Position numbers and translations under genes: made by a program | Shown: positions 54,654 through 64,000 of the stretch, piece after piece | How the letters are laid out: each line of letters starts with the position of its first letter | Position numbering within the stretch: the first letter of the stretch is position 1 | DNA from: Lichenibacterium minor | GTDB taxonomy: Bacteria > Pseudomonadota > Alphaproteobacteria > Rhizobiales > Beijerinckiaceae | DNA: 64,000 bases | Direction: 5' to 3' | Assembly: GCF_004137685.1 (NCBI RefSeq) | Contig: NZ_QYBB01000002.1 | Coordinates: forward strand, 186,001 to 250,000 | Notes under the pieces: generated by a model | Told to the model about the DNA's origin: nothing | The model's input: the letters and a program-made list of their open reading frames with translations, nothing else | The model's database searches: none

Positions 54654-55283
54654 CTGCCGCCGCACGACCAATGGGAGCGCGCGCTGCGCGCCGAAGGTTT
54701 CCCCCGCGTCGCCGGGGTCGACGAGGCCGGGCGCGGGCCGCTCGCCGGGCCGGTTTCGGCCGCCGCCGTGATCCTGGATCCCGCCGCGGTGCCGCCCGGC
54801 ATCGACGATTCCAAGGCCCTGACGGCGGACCGGCGCGAAGCGCTATGCGACGCCATCCTCCGGTCCGCGCTGGCGGTCGGCATCGGGCTCGCGCCGGCGG
54901 CCGAGATCGATGCGCTGAACATCCGTCAGGCCACCTTCGCGGCCATGCGCCGGGCCGTGAGGGGCCTGGGACTCGCCCCCGACCACCTGCTGATCGACGG
55001 GCGCGACGTGCCGCCGGGCCTCCCCTGCCCGGCCCGCGCCCTGGTGAAGGGCGACGCCCTGTCGCTGTCGATCGCCGCGGCGTCGATCGTCGCCAAGGTG
55101 ACGCGCGACCGGCTGATGGCGCGGCTCGACCTGGCCCATCCCGCCTATGGGTTCCGGATCCACAAGGGCTACCCCACGGCGGCGCATCGTGCGGCGATCC
55201 TGCGGCACGGGCCGTCGCCCTGCCACCGGCTCAGCTTCGGCTCCGTGGCGCGCTCGATCGGCCCCGACCGGAGCGCGACGTGA
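54654..55283 (+). CDS. rnhB: Ribonuclease HII
   Basis: About 209 residues. The RNase H-fold metal ligands are present: [16 protein letters not shown] (Asp-Glu), the Asp in LLIDGRDV, and [31 protein letters not shown] is the family's GYGT-like motif. It removes RNA from RNA-DNA hybrids, including single ribonucleotides. No ATG, GTG or TTG occurs in frame just upstream of the homologous region; CTG 54654 is the nearest plausible start, so the 5' end is uncertain. Confidence 0.88.
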   Translation: MPPHDQWERALRAEGFPRVAGVDEAGRGPLAGPVSAAAVILDPAAVPPGIDDSKALTADRREALCDAILRSALAVGIGLAPAAEIDALNIRQATFAAMRRAVRGLGLAPDHLLIDGRDVPPGLPCPARALVKGDALSLSIAAASIVAKVTRDRLMARLDLAHPAYGFRIHKGYPTAAHRAAILRHGPSPCHRLSFGSVARSIGPDRSAT

Positions 55284-55421
55284 CGGCGGGGCGCAGGCGC
55301 GAGCCGCCCGACCGTCTCGGGTGAAACGGGTTTCGCGCCGCCCCGCGCCGGGCGGCGACGCCATCGAGCGCCGGGCCGTCGCGAAAAGGGACGCGTGTCG
55401 GGCCGCGTCGGAAACTCCTCC

Positions 55422-55432
55422 TTAAGGTTAAG
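55422..55432 (+). promoter_or_regulatory. CtrA-like half-site upstream of ccrM
   Basis: TTAAGGTTAAG on the plus strand (reverse complement CTTAACCTTAA) differs by one base from the CtrA half-site TTAACCAT and sits 47 bp before the ccrM start. In other alphaproteobacteria ccrM is cell-cycle controlled by CtrA. The TTAA spacing (2 bp) is not the full TTAA-N7-TTAA site, so this is only suggestive. Confidence 0.3.
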
Positions 55433-55454
55433 CGCAGCAATATCCTGCCTGTGA

Positions 55455-56654
<1,200 letters not shown>

Positions 56655-56682
56655 CGCGCGGCGTCGGAAGCGTGGAAGGCGG

Positions 56683-59004
56683 TCACCCGGGCGGCAGCCC
56701 GCCATGCCCGGCGAGCTCCTCCAGGGCGGCGCGGTATTCGATGAAGGTCTTGGGGCAGGTCGCGAGCGTTCTCTCGAACAGGGGGCGCGCAGCGTCGAAC
56801 TCGCGGTGCATGATGCGCATCTCGGCCTCGTAGAACTGTGTTTCGCAGACTCGGTGTTGATCCGATGCCAGATCAAGCAACCCGGCCGCAGCTCTGACCC
56901 TGTCGATGCTCGCCTTTGTGTCGAAGTATCGGACAAGCTGCCCTGGCCATTTCTGGAGATCGGCTTCCTGCGCCGTCGCGGCGATCGGATCTGCCAATCC
57001 CGTGCGTTCAGCCGCGATCGAAAGCCAAAGAATCGCGTAGGCTTCTTTCGGGTCGATCGTCAGCGCTTGCCGGAGATCCGAGACGGCCTCGGCCCCCCGT
57101 CCGCGATACAGCTCCGAGATGCCGCGCTGCCGGTAGAGTTCGGCGCGAGGGCGCTCATCCAGCGCGGCGGTGAATTGGGCGATGGCGTCGTCGAGGTCGC
57201 CCGCGTCGAAGAAGTTGGCGCCTAGGCCCGCATGCGCGGAGAATCGGAAATCGCCGGCATGCACGGGCGACAGCTTGCGTTGTCCCGTGATGGCCGCGTC
57301 CAGATCCGCGGTGGCCTGCGCCGCCAGCCCCGAACCGGCCTCCTGCAGAGCCAGACCGTAGCGCACGCGCGGATCGTCCGGGTAACGCGCGAGCAGTTGC
57401 GAGGCTTGGCGCTCCCAGCCGGCGTCATCGGCGGGCGCCTCCCCGGCCGGCACCAGGCGAGCGGATTGTGTCGGCGCCCGGAGGCCGCCCACCAGGACCG
57501 TGATGCCGACGAGGCCCGCCAGACCCGCCGCAGCGGCAAGGCCGGCTTTCCTGGACGGGCGAAGCGCCAAGCCGTTCCGCCACGCCAGCCCGACGATGAT
57601 GCCGAGCAGCAGGCCGCCGACCTCCCCGCCGGCGTGATCGGCGCGATCCACGACGAACAGGCCCGGAAGCGTCACCCCCGGCGTGACCGCCGGGATGCAG
57701 ACGGTGAGCGCCCAGGCCCAGAGCCAGCGGCGCTGGTTTCCACGCGGCAGCGCCGTGCCGAGCGGAAGGGCGGCGGCGAAGAGCGCCAGGATCGCTCCCG
57801 AAGCACCGACCGAGATCATCTCGGGTGGATTGAAGGTGACGGAGGCCAGCGATCCGGCGAGCCCGCCCAGGAGGAACACAGCCCCGAACAGGAGCGGCCC
57901 GATCCCCCTCTCGATGAGGAAGCCGGCCACCAGCAAGGCCGCGAGATTGACGACGAGGTGCGCGGCACTGGCATGCAGAAAGATCGCGGCGAGCAGGCGA
58001 TACGGTTGTCCGAGCAGGATCGCCAGTTCCCGGTCCACGCCGCCCCAGGCCATCAGGGTCTCGACCGAGAGCCCGGCGGGCGTCGCGGGCGCCCAGGGGA
58101 ACAGGACCTCGCCGGCGAACACGACGATCATCACGCCTGCCAGAGCCAGGGTGACCCAAGGGAGCCGCTGACGGGCGAGCCAGAGAGCATTGGCGAGGTC
58201 CAGGAGCGGCCCGGGCCCGGTCGGGGAGGCCGCGTCCGGCGCCATGTCGCGGGCGCGGGCGATCTCCAGCCGCGTCGCCACGACGGTCCCGCAAGGCGCG
58301 TCGTAGAACGTATCGGCATGGCGCCAGATGGCCATCGCGGCGGTCAATTGCGCTGCGCCGACGAGCGCGTTCTGCGCCACCCAGGCGAGGGCCGCCAGCG
58401 TCGGGGACGCCGTGCCCGATCCCGCTTCGACGACCGCGCCGACGAGCACCACCAGCGCACCGGGGACGTAGATCCAGGCAAACCGGGCATAGCGCCGGGC
58501 GAGCAGGCGCGCGAAGGCCATGCCTTCGGCGGTTCCGCCGAGATCCGCGACGGCGATGCGGGCGAGGCGCCGGCCGGGGCTTCCGCCCGCGAACCGATCG
58601 GAAGCCCAGCGCAAGAGAACGAAGAGGGGGTAGAAGAGGGCGTCGAGCCCGAGCACGCGCATCGCGGTGCTCCCGTCGGGCGAGGTCGGCGCCGCGAAGG
58701 TCGTGGTGGTTGTGACGGCGCCTGCCTTCTCCTCGTGCCAGGCCACGTAGACGGCCCGGGTCGGAGCGAAGAAGCGGGACGTGCACAGGCTCTGGCTCGT
58801 GACGGCGAAACCCGAGGGAACCGTCACGCCGGCGGGAGCGGCCTGGGCCGGCCGGCAGGACGAATAGAACGTGATGCCGGTCGTCAGATGGCCGCCGCTC
58901 GCGGCGAACAGCAGGGCCACGAGCGCCTGCAGCGCCATCTGAGCCAGGATCAGATCCGTCGCCGCCGCGACGCCGCGGCGCCAGAAGCCCGCCCGTTCGA
59001 CCAT
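56683..59004 (-). CDS. RDD-rhomboid-TPR multidomain membrane protein
   Basis: 773 residues. The N-terminal ~250 have an RDD-like membrane domain (AGFWRRGVAAATDLILAQMA, FAGGSPGRRLARIAVADLGG). Residues about 280-520 are a rhomboid protease: FLHASAAHLVVNLAALLVAG, the catalytic Ser in VGASGAILALFAAALPLG and the His in DHAGGEVGGLLLGI. After about residue 540 come TPR-like repeats in the soluble C-terminus (HAGLGANFFDAGDLDDAIAQ, GISELYRGRGAEAVSDLRQA). It probably cleaves membrane substrates, with the TPRs recruiting partners. Slightly lower GC and different codon style than neighbours suggest possible transfer. Confidence 0.8.
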   Translation of the reverse strand: MVERAGFWRRGVAAATDLILAQMALQALVALLFAASGGHLTTGITFYSSCRPAQAAPAGVTVPSGFAVTSQSLCTSRFFAPTRAVYVAWHEEKAGAVTTTTTFAAPTSPDGSTAMRVLGLDALFYPLFVLLRWASDRFAGGSPGRRLARIAVADLGGTAEGMAFARLLARRYARFAWIYVPGALVVLVGAVVEAGSGTASPTLAALAWVAQNALVGAAQLTAAMAIWRHADTFYDAPCGTVVATRLEIARARDMAPDAASPTGPGPLLDLANALWLARQRLPWVTLALAGVMIVVFAGEVLFPWAPATPAGLSVETLMAWGGVDRELAILLGQPYRLLAAIFLHASAAHLVVNLAALLVAGFLIERGIGPLLFGAVFLLGGLAGSLASVTFNPPEMISVGASGAILALFAAALPLGTALPRGNQRRWLWAWALTVCIPAVTPGVTLPGLFVVDRADHAGGEVGGLLLGIIVGLAWRNGLALRPSRKAGLAAAAGLAGLVGITVLVGGLRAPTQSARLVPAGEAPADDAGWERQASQLLARYPDDPRVRYGLALQEAGSGLAAQATADLDAAITGQRKLSPVHAGDFRFSAHAGLGANFFDAGDLDDAIAQFTAALDERPRAELYRQRGISELYRGRGAEAVSDLRQALTIDPKEAYAILWLSIAAERTGLADPIAATAQEADLQKWPGQLVRYFDTKASIDRVRAAAGLLDLASDQHRVCETQFYEAEMRIMHREFDAARPLFERTLATCPKTFIEYRAALEELAGHGGLPPG

Positions 59005-59104
59005 GGGTGCCCCCCGCGGAAAGCGCCCCGCCTCCCCGGTCAGACCCTACAGGCTTGCCGCGCGGGTAGAAACCGCCATCGCGTGTTCTACCGTCCGATG
59101 CCGC

Positions 59105-59173
59105 CGCTCGCTCGCCGGGTGAGACGCGGCCGCCGCCGAGCGTTCCGAGCGCGTCTCACCCGGCGAGCGAGCG
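59105..59173. repeat. Perfect 24-bp inverted repeat overlapping an aminotransferase 3' end
   Basis: Arms 59105-59128 (begins CGCTCGCTCGCCGGG) and 59150-59173 (its exact reverse complement) flank a 21-bp spacer. The right arm encodes the last codons of the aminotransferase (ARSLAG-stop). No T run follows, so a plain terminator is not certain. Confidence 0.8.
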
Positions 59174-60331
59174 GGCGTGCCGCGCGATGCGGCGGCACGC
59201 GTCCGCCAGCCGCTCCGCCGGCGCCGCCATCGCCAGGCGCACGAAGCCGGCCGTCGCAGGGCCGAAGGCCGCGGCGTCGACCAGCGAAACGCCCGTGGCG
59301 CGGAACAGCCCCCAGGCGAAGTCCGTCGAGCTCATCCCCGTGCCGCGGACGTCGATGAGCGCGAACATGCCCGAGGCCGGGCGCAGCATCGCGATCCCGG
59401 GCAGGCCCGCGAGCCCCTCCGCCACGGTGTCGACCCGCGCCCGATAGGCCTCGCGCATCACCTCCGTGGTGGCGTCGTAGTCGGCCAGGGCCACGATCGC
59501 GGCCTCCTGGATGAAGCCGGGCTGGCCGTAGAGCATGTTGAGCCCGAGCCGGTCGAGGTGGCCCACCAGATCCTCGGGGCCCACCACCCAGCCGGTGCGC
59601 CAGCCCGTCATGGCGTGGGACTTGGACAGGCTGCCGATCGTCGCCGTGCGCTCCGCCATCCCGGGCAGCGCGCGGATGGAGCGGTGGGCGCCTTCGAACA
59701 CCAGGCTCTCGTAGACCTCGTCGGCCACCACCCACAGGTCGTGCCGGCGCGCCACCGCGGCCACGGCGGCGAGCTCCGCTTCCGTCATCACCACGCCGGT
59801 CGGGTTGTTGGGGTTGGCCATCAGGATGGCGCGCGTGCGCGGCGTCACGGCGCCTTCGAGCGCGCCGACGGCCGGGCGGAACCCGTCGTCCGGCGAGGCG
59901 GACACGCGGACCACGGTCGCGCCCGCCGCCGCCACGGTGGCCTCGTAGGTGGCGTAGATGGGCTCGATCACCAGCACCTCGTCGCCGGGATCGAGCAGCG
60001 ACAGCATCACGGCGAAGAGGCCGTTCTGCGCGCCCGACACCGTCATGACGTTCTCGGGGGCCGTCGGGGCGCCGGTGCGGCGCGACTGCACGCCCGCGAT
60101 GGCGGCGCGCAGCGCCGGGCGGCCGGGGATGTAGGTGTAATGCGTGTCGCCGGCCCTGAGCGCCTCCACGGCGCGCTCGACGATGGGGGCGGGCGTGTCG
60201 AAATCGGGGTCGCCGACGCTGAGCAGGATCACGTCCTCGCCCCGCGCCTGGGCCAGCCGGGCCTCGCCGTGGATGTGCCAGGCGGCCCCGCCCGGCGCGT
60301 CGAGGCGGTCCACGAGCGAGGAGAAGCGCAT
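59156..60331 (-). CDS. PLP-dependent aminotransferase (AruH/AspC-like)
   Basis: 391-residue class I aminotransferase. ILLSVGDPDFDTPAPI, THYTYIPGRPALRAAIA, MANPNNPTGVVM (cofactor Asn), VADEVYESLVFEG (Asp, Tyr), SLSKSHAMTGWRTGWVV (Schiff-base Lys) and the C-terminal Arg in GFVRLAMAAP are present. Closest in style to arginine:pyruvate transaminase and related enzymes; the true substrate is unclear. ATG 60331 fits the family N-terminus. Confidence 0.87.
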   Translation of the reverse strand: MRFSSLVDRLDAPGGAAWHIHGEARLAQARGEDVILLSVGDPDFDTPAPIVERAVEALRAGDTHYTYIPGRPALRAAIAGVQSRRTGAPTAPENVMTVSGAQNGLFAVMLSLLDPGDEVLVIEPIYATYEATVAAAGATVVRVSASPDDGFRPAVGALEGAVTPRTRAILMANPNNPTGVVMTEAELAAVAAVARRHDLWVVADEVYESLVFEGAHRSIRALPGMAERTATIGSLSKSHAMTGWRTGWVVGPEDLVGHLDRLGLNMLYGQPGFIQEAAIVALADYDATTEVMREAYRARVDTVAEGLAGLPGIAMLRPASGMFALIDVRGTGMSSTDFAWGLFRATGVSLVDAAAFGPATAGFVRLAMAAPAERLADACRRIARHARSLAG

Positions 60332-60430
60332 CGGCGGAGAACCTTTCGGACGGGACGGGAGCCCGTGTCCTACCGCCCCGCGCCGCGCCGCGCCACCCTC
60401 CCGGCGCCCCCTCGTGGCCCGCGCCAGGGC

Positions 60431-61822
60431 TCAGCGCGACGGGGCGGGCCCGCCCGGCGGGCGGCGGAAGCGCCAACGCCACAGCAGCATGGCCGCCACG
60501 GCGAACAGCCCCGCCAGCAGCCCGACCCACACGCCGGGCGCGGCGTAGCGGGGCGCCAGCAGGGCCGCGATCGGGACGCCGAAGCACCAGTAGCCGACCC
60601 CCGCGATGACCATCGGGGCGCGCGTGTCCTGGAGCCCGCGCAGCATGCCGGCCAGCACCACCTGGGCGCCGTCCGCGATCTGGAAGGCCCCCGCCAGGGC
60701 CAGCAGGGCCGTCGCGGTGCGGGCGACGGCGCCGGCGCCCGGCGTCGCGGGGTCGAGGAACAGGCCGATGATGGGCCCGGGCAGCGCCAGCATGGCCAGC
60801 GCCGTGGCCGCCATGGTGCCGAGGCCGAGCGCCAGGCCGGCCCATCCGGCGCGGCCCACCCCGGCGGCGTCGCCGGCGCCCGCCGCCCGGCCGACCCGCA
60901 CCGAAACCGCCTGGGCGATGCCGAGCGGCACCATGAAGGTGAAGGATGCCACCTGCAGCGCGATGGCGTGGGCCGGCAGCGCCGCCGGGTCGTGGGCGCC
61001 GACGAGGCCGGTGGCGGCCGCGAAGGCGCCGGTTTCCAGCATGACGCCGATGCCGATCGGCAGGCCGACGCGCCACAGCGCCGCGCAGGCGGCGACCGGC
61101 GGGCGGGCGATGCCGCCGAGGAGGCGCAGGTCGCGCAGCCGCGGGTCCAGCAGCACGGCCCCGGCCAGCACCGCCGCCATGAACAGGTTCGACAGCAGCG
61201 TCGCCAGCGCCGAGCCCGCCACGCCCAGCGCCGGCAGGCCGAGGCCGCCGCCGATCAGCGCGGCGTTCAGGCCGGCGTTGACGGCGATGCCGAGGACCCC
61301 GGTCATCACCGCCCAGCGCGGGCGCTCCAGCGCGGCCAGCATGGAGCGCAGCACGAGGTACACCAGCACGGGCAGGAGCCCCCACTGCATGACGTGGAGA
61401 TAGGCGCCCGCGGCGCGGGCCAGCGCGGGCTCCTGGCCGGCGGCGCGCAGGATCGGCTCCGCCCGCCACAGGATCAGCCAGATCGGCCCGACGATCAGCG
61501 CGGCGTTCCACAGCCCGCCCTGCACGACGCGCCGCGCCGCCGGCCCGCGCCCGCCGGTGCGGCCGACCTCGGCGGAGATGAGGGGCGACACCGCGGCCGT
61601 GAGGCCGATGCCGAAGGTCAGCGCCACGCTGTAGAGCGCCAGCGCCAGCGTCACGGCAGCCAGCGCTTCCGGGGCGATGCGGCCCACGAAAGCGGCGTTG
61701 GTGAGGTTCATCGCCATCTCGATGGCGTTGGTGACGACGAGCGGAAGGCTCAGCGCCGCGCAGGCCCGGAGCTCCCGGCGCCAGGGGGCGGTGGGGGCGT
61801 GGGGCGGAGGGGACGGGACCAT
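60431..61822 (-). CDS. MATE family efflux transporter (NorM-like)
   Basis: 463-residue multidrug exporter with 12 helices in two similar halves. ELRACAALSLPLVVTNAIEM opens helix 1; NLTNAAFVGRIAPEALAAVTLA and LRGLQDTRAPMVIAGVGYWCFG are the conserved MATE loops (the latter, with R-G-x-x-D-T, is diagnostic), and VRVGRAAGAGD is the second-half counterpart. Exchanges cationic drugs for Na+ or H+. Monocistronic in appearance. Confidence 0.9.
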   Translation of the reverse strand: MVPSPPPHAPTAPWRRELRACAALSLPLVVTNAIEMAMNLTNAAFVGRIAPEALAAVTLALALYSVALTFGIGLTAAVSPLISAEVGRTGGRGPAARRVVQGGLWNAALIVGPIWLILWRAEPILRAAGQEPALARAAGAYLHVMQWGLLPVLVYLVLRSMLAALERPRWAVMTGVLGIAVNAGLNAALIGGGLGLPALGVAGSALATLLSNLFMAAVLAGAVLLDPRLRDLRLLGGIARPPVAACAALWRVGLPIGIGVMLETGAFAAATGLVGAHDPAALPAHAIALQVASFTFMVPLGIAQAVSVRVGRAAGAGDAAGVGRAGWAGLALGLGTMAATALAMLALPGPIIGLFLDPATPGAGAVARTATALLALAGAFQIADGAQVVLAGMLRGLQDTRAPMVIAGVGYWCFGVPIAALLAPRYAAPGVWVGLLAGLFAVAAMLLWRWRFRRPPGGPAPSR

Positions 61823-61889
61823 GCCCCCGTCCTACAGGGGCGGGGGGCGGGACGCCACGCCCGGGGCGGCGGGCGGGCGCCCCGGGCCT

Positions 61890-62894
61890 TCAGCCGTAGA
61901 TCGACGGCTTGTCGCGCAGGTTCACCTTGGCCCAGGCCGCCGACGCCGCCGCGGCGAGGCCCGCATCCGTCACGACGGTGGCGGCGTAGCCGTCCCAGCT
62001 CGACGGGCCCGATGCCGTGCCGGCGAGGCAGCCGTCCACCCAGTCCTGCAGCTCGACGTCGTAGGCGCGGCTGAAGCGCTCGCGCCAGTCCTCGGGGACG
62101 CGGGCCGCGACCGTGCCGCCGCGCTTCACCAGCACGGTGGCGGATTCGGCCAAGGCCACGGTGCCGGTTTCGCCCACGATCTCGCCGCGGATGTCGTAGC
62201 CGAAGTCGATGTTGACGCTGGTCTCGACGTCGACGATCGCCCCGCCCGCCATGCGGAGCAGGATCAGCAGCGGGTCCTGCAGGAGGCCCCCGCGCGCCGA
62301 CTTCTTCGGCGTGACGACCATGACCTCCGACACCTCCTCGGCGAACAGCCAGCGCGCCACGTCGATGTCGTGGACCGCCGTGTCGACGATCGCCATGTCG
62401 GCCGTGTAGTGCGACGGCACGGACGCGTTGCGGTGGCACGAATGGAACATCAGCGGCGCGCCGATCTCGCCCCCGTCGATCGACGCCTTCATGGCCCGGT
62501 AGGCGGGGTCGTACCGGCGCATGAAGCCGACCTGCACGAGGCGCGAACCGTGGGCCACCTCGGCGTCGATGATGGCGAGGCCGTCCCGCTCGGTGGTGGC
62601 GAGGGGCTTCTCGCAGAACACGAACTTGCCGGCCCGGATCGCGGCCGTGACGTACTGCCGGTGGCTCGGCCCCCAGGAACACACCAGCACGGCGTCGACG
62701 GCGGGGGACGCGATCAGCTCTTCGCCGGTGGCGAAGGCTTCGACGCCGGCGAAGCGCGCCGCCACCTCGCGGGCACGGGCCGCGTCGGTGTCAGACACCG
62801 CCGTGACGGTCGAGCCGGCCAGCACGGTGGTCAGCCGGCGGATGTGGTCCTGCCCGATCATGCCCACGCCGATCACGCCGATTCTGAGCGCCAT
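61890..62894 (-). CDS. Gfo/Idh/MocA family oxidoreductase (inositol 2-dehydrogenase-like)
   Basis: 334 residues. The NAD-binding domain starts RIGVIGVGMIGQDHIRRL and has VCSWGPSHRQYVTAAIRAGKFVFCEKPLATT, where the EKP Lys is catalytic. The C-terminal sheet domain has QVGFMRRYDPAYRAMKASID and the His in DTAVHDIDVARWL. These features match inositol dehydrogenase IolG and related sugar dehydrogenases. No inositol genes are adjacent, so the substrate is open. ATG 62894 is preceded by GAGGGAGGAT. Confidence 0.88.
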   Translation of the reverse strand: MALRIGVIGVGMIGQDHIRRLTTVLAGSTVTAVSDTDAARAREVAARFAGVEAFATGEELIASPAVDAVLVCSWGPSHRQYVTAAIRAGKFVFCEKPLATTERDGLAIIDAEVAHGSRLVQVGFMRRYDPAYRAMKASIDGGEIGAPLMFHSCHRNASVPSHYTADMAIVDTAVHDIDVARWLFAEEVSEVMVVTPKKSARGGLLQDPLLILLRMAGGAIVDVETSVNIDFGYDIRGEIVGETGTVALAESATVLVKRGGTVAARVPEDWRERFSRAYDVELQDWVDGCLAGTASGPSSWDGYAATVVTDAGLAAAASAAWAKVNLRDKPSIYG

Positions 62895-63019
62895 TCCATC
62901 CTCCCTCGAACGCGGCACCGGTGCCGCTTTGCGGTGGACGATAGCCGCGCGGGGGCCTGTCCCACAACGCCCGGGGCGCATTCGCCCGGCTCGGGCCGGG
63001 CACGGGCCGTGCCGCGACG

Positions 63020-63223
63020 TCACGCGTCGGGGGGCTCGGCCTCGTCGAACCTGCGGGCGAGACGGTCCATCCGGCGCAGCGCCACGCCGACGAAGATCAG
63101 CACGAGGCCGCCCACCAGGCAGGTGATCTCGGTGCCGAACTGAGCGTCCGTTGGGGCGTGGCGCGTGGTGAGGAGGCCGAAGAGCACGATCAGCGCCCCG
63201 CAGGCGATGGCGAGCGCCCCCAC
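63020..63223 (-). CDS. Small two-helix membrane protein
   Basis: 67 residues with two hydrophobic segments (ALAIACGALIVLFGLLT and ITCLVGGLVLIFVGVALRR) joined by a polar loop (RHAPTDAQFG), and a charged tail. Membrane hairpin, function unknown. It lies 10 bp downstream of the phosphatase-like gene on the same strand and is probably cotranscribed with it. Confidence 0.6.
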   Translation of the reverse strand: MGALAIACGALIVLFGLLTTRHAPTDAQFGTEITCLVGGLVLIFVGVALRRMDRLARRFDEAEPPDA

Positions 63224-63233
63224 CGGCGGCGCC

Positions 63234-63827
63234 TCAGGCCGCCGCCTGGGCGGCGCGGCCGAGCGCGACCTCGCGGGCGCGGTTCAGCCGCGTCATCACC
63301 TCGGCGAGGTCGGGCCTGCGGGCGAGGTTGCCGGCGTAGAGCGTCGCCACCGCGGCCGTGAGCCGCCCGCCGCGGCCCAGGATGGCGTCGGCCATCTCGG
63401 TCATGCGCAGGTTGGGCCAGGCGATCGGCCGGATGGCCCGCACCCGCGCGACGACGTCCCCCTCGCCCTCCTCGGGATGCGCCTGGGCCAGCAGCATCGT
63501 CATGGCGGCGGTGGAGCGCGAGATGCCCATGTGGCAGTGGACCAGCATGTGGCCCGCGCCGGCGCCGTCCGGCCGGGCGAAGGCGTCGCGGCCCCAGCGC
63601 AGGATCGCCTCGACGTCGCCCCGCTCCGGCAGGACGACGTTCGGCCCGGGCTCGATCTCGTCGTTGAACCGCAGCGTCAGGCGGGCCGGGTCGCCGTAGC
63701 GGGCGAAGGCCGGGTGGTCGTCGCGGCCGGGGTCGACGATCGACAGCACGTGGGTGACGCCGCGGTCGGCGTGGGACTCGAGCTCGTCGAGGCCGCAGAC
63801 GGTGAGGAGGGAGAAGGCTCGGCTCAT
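63234..63827 (-). CDS. Tyrosine phosphatase-like protein
   Basis: 197 residues. The phosphatase loop is HMLVHCHMGISRSTAAM with Cys98 and Arg104 (HC-x5-R), and the general acid is probably an Asp in the FNDEIEPGPN region. It belongs to the dual-specificity/tyrosine phosphatase superfamily, resembling a subgroup common in Rhizobiales that starts with a beta strand (FSLLTVCGLDELES). ATG 63827 is preferred over the longer frame. The 173 bp to the window end hold no supported gene. Confidence 0.82.
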   Translation of the reverse strand: MSRAFSLLTVCGLDELESHADRGVTHVLSIVDPGRDDHPAFARYGDPARLTLRFNDEIEPGPNVVLPERGDVEAILRWGRDAFARPDGAGAGHMLVHCHMGISRSTAAMTMLLAQAHPEEGEGDVVARVRAIRPIAWPNLRMTEMADAILGRGGRLTAAVATLYAGNLARRPDLAEVMTRLNRAREVALGRAAQAAA

Positions 63828-64000
63828 GCCGCGATGGCTAGCACGGGACGCGGCCGCCCTCCACGGTTTCCCGCCCCGGCCGCCGCCCAGGCGCTTGCGC
63901 AAATCGGCGCGCCGGGCAAAAGTCTCCGCCCTTCACGGTTTTTCGGCGAAGGGTGCGCCATCCGGGTCCCGCCCGTCGCCTCGGGGTCCGGCACGTCTCG

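Overview
The window is about 64 kb of very GC-rich DNA from an alphaproteobacterium. A CcrM-type adenine methyltransferase, a GTTC-N7-GTTC LexA-type box, an ECF sigma/NrsF pair and several Hyphomicrobiales-type small proteins point to the order Hyphomicrobiales (Rhizobiales), perhaps near the Methylobacteriaceae/Beijerinckiaceae. The genus cannot be fixed from the sequence. Most of the window is ordinary chromosomal housekeeping and transport. Two stretches stand out by lower GC and odd organisation.

Region by region. 1-5850: an ene-reductase (cut by the window edge), a MetX-like hydrolase, a secreted Cys-rich protein, a PiT phosphate transporter, aquaporin Z and a metallophosphatase. 5900-8220: a low-GC accessory patch of three single genes (acetyltransferase, unknown protein, secreted protein), all on the minus strand, each preceded at 71-76 bp by the same ~30-bp palindrome; it looks like a cassette array or a small regulon. 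8514-15588: three glycosyltransferase genes (the third frameshifted), a strange ABC permease/ATPase with a degenerate nucleotide-binding domain, and a small cyclic-nucleotide-binding protein. 15666-19720: a LexA-type box and a REP-like repeat, then an orphan phage portal gene (DUF1073 type) whose 3' end carries a polymorphic-toxin-like domain followed by a coupled immunity-like gene. After that come two partial portal repeats and a second variable module. This is the most unusual locus. 19823-40705: metabolism and transport, including LD-carboxypeptidase with a Mur ligase (murein recycling), an amino acid permease, a methyltransferase, an MFS exporter, a P450, a DUF485-sodium:solute symporter fusion, a GST with an ene-reductase, a Ni/Co exporter-type protein with DUF1007, a sigma factor/anti-sigma pair, a probable small RNA, an aminotransferase, oxidoreductases and an SDR.

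41689-51665 is a complete selenoprotein unit: a Tat-exported formate dehydrogenase large subunit with an in-frame UGA (selenocysteine 200), the FeS subunit, the cytochrome b subunit, FdhE, SelA, a Sel1-repeat protein and SelB. Apart from a terminator-bearing gap between fdoI and fdhE, the genes overlap or are packed head to tail. Together they oxidise periplasmic formate and pass electrons to the quinone pool, while SelA/SelB supply and insert selenocysteine. The tRNA-Sec gene was not found in the window. 51951-64000 holds a Pro-rich secreted protein, an atypical SDR, a DUF1127 protein, a membrane protein, RNase HII, CcrM, an RDD-rhomboid-TPR protein, an aminotransferase with a perfect 24-bp inverted repeat at its end, a MATE exporter, a Gfo/Idh/MocA dehydrogenase and a tyrosine-phosphatase-like protein.
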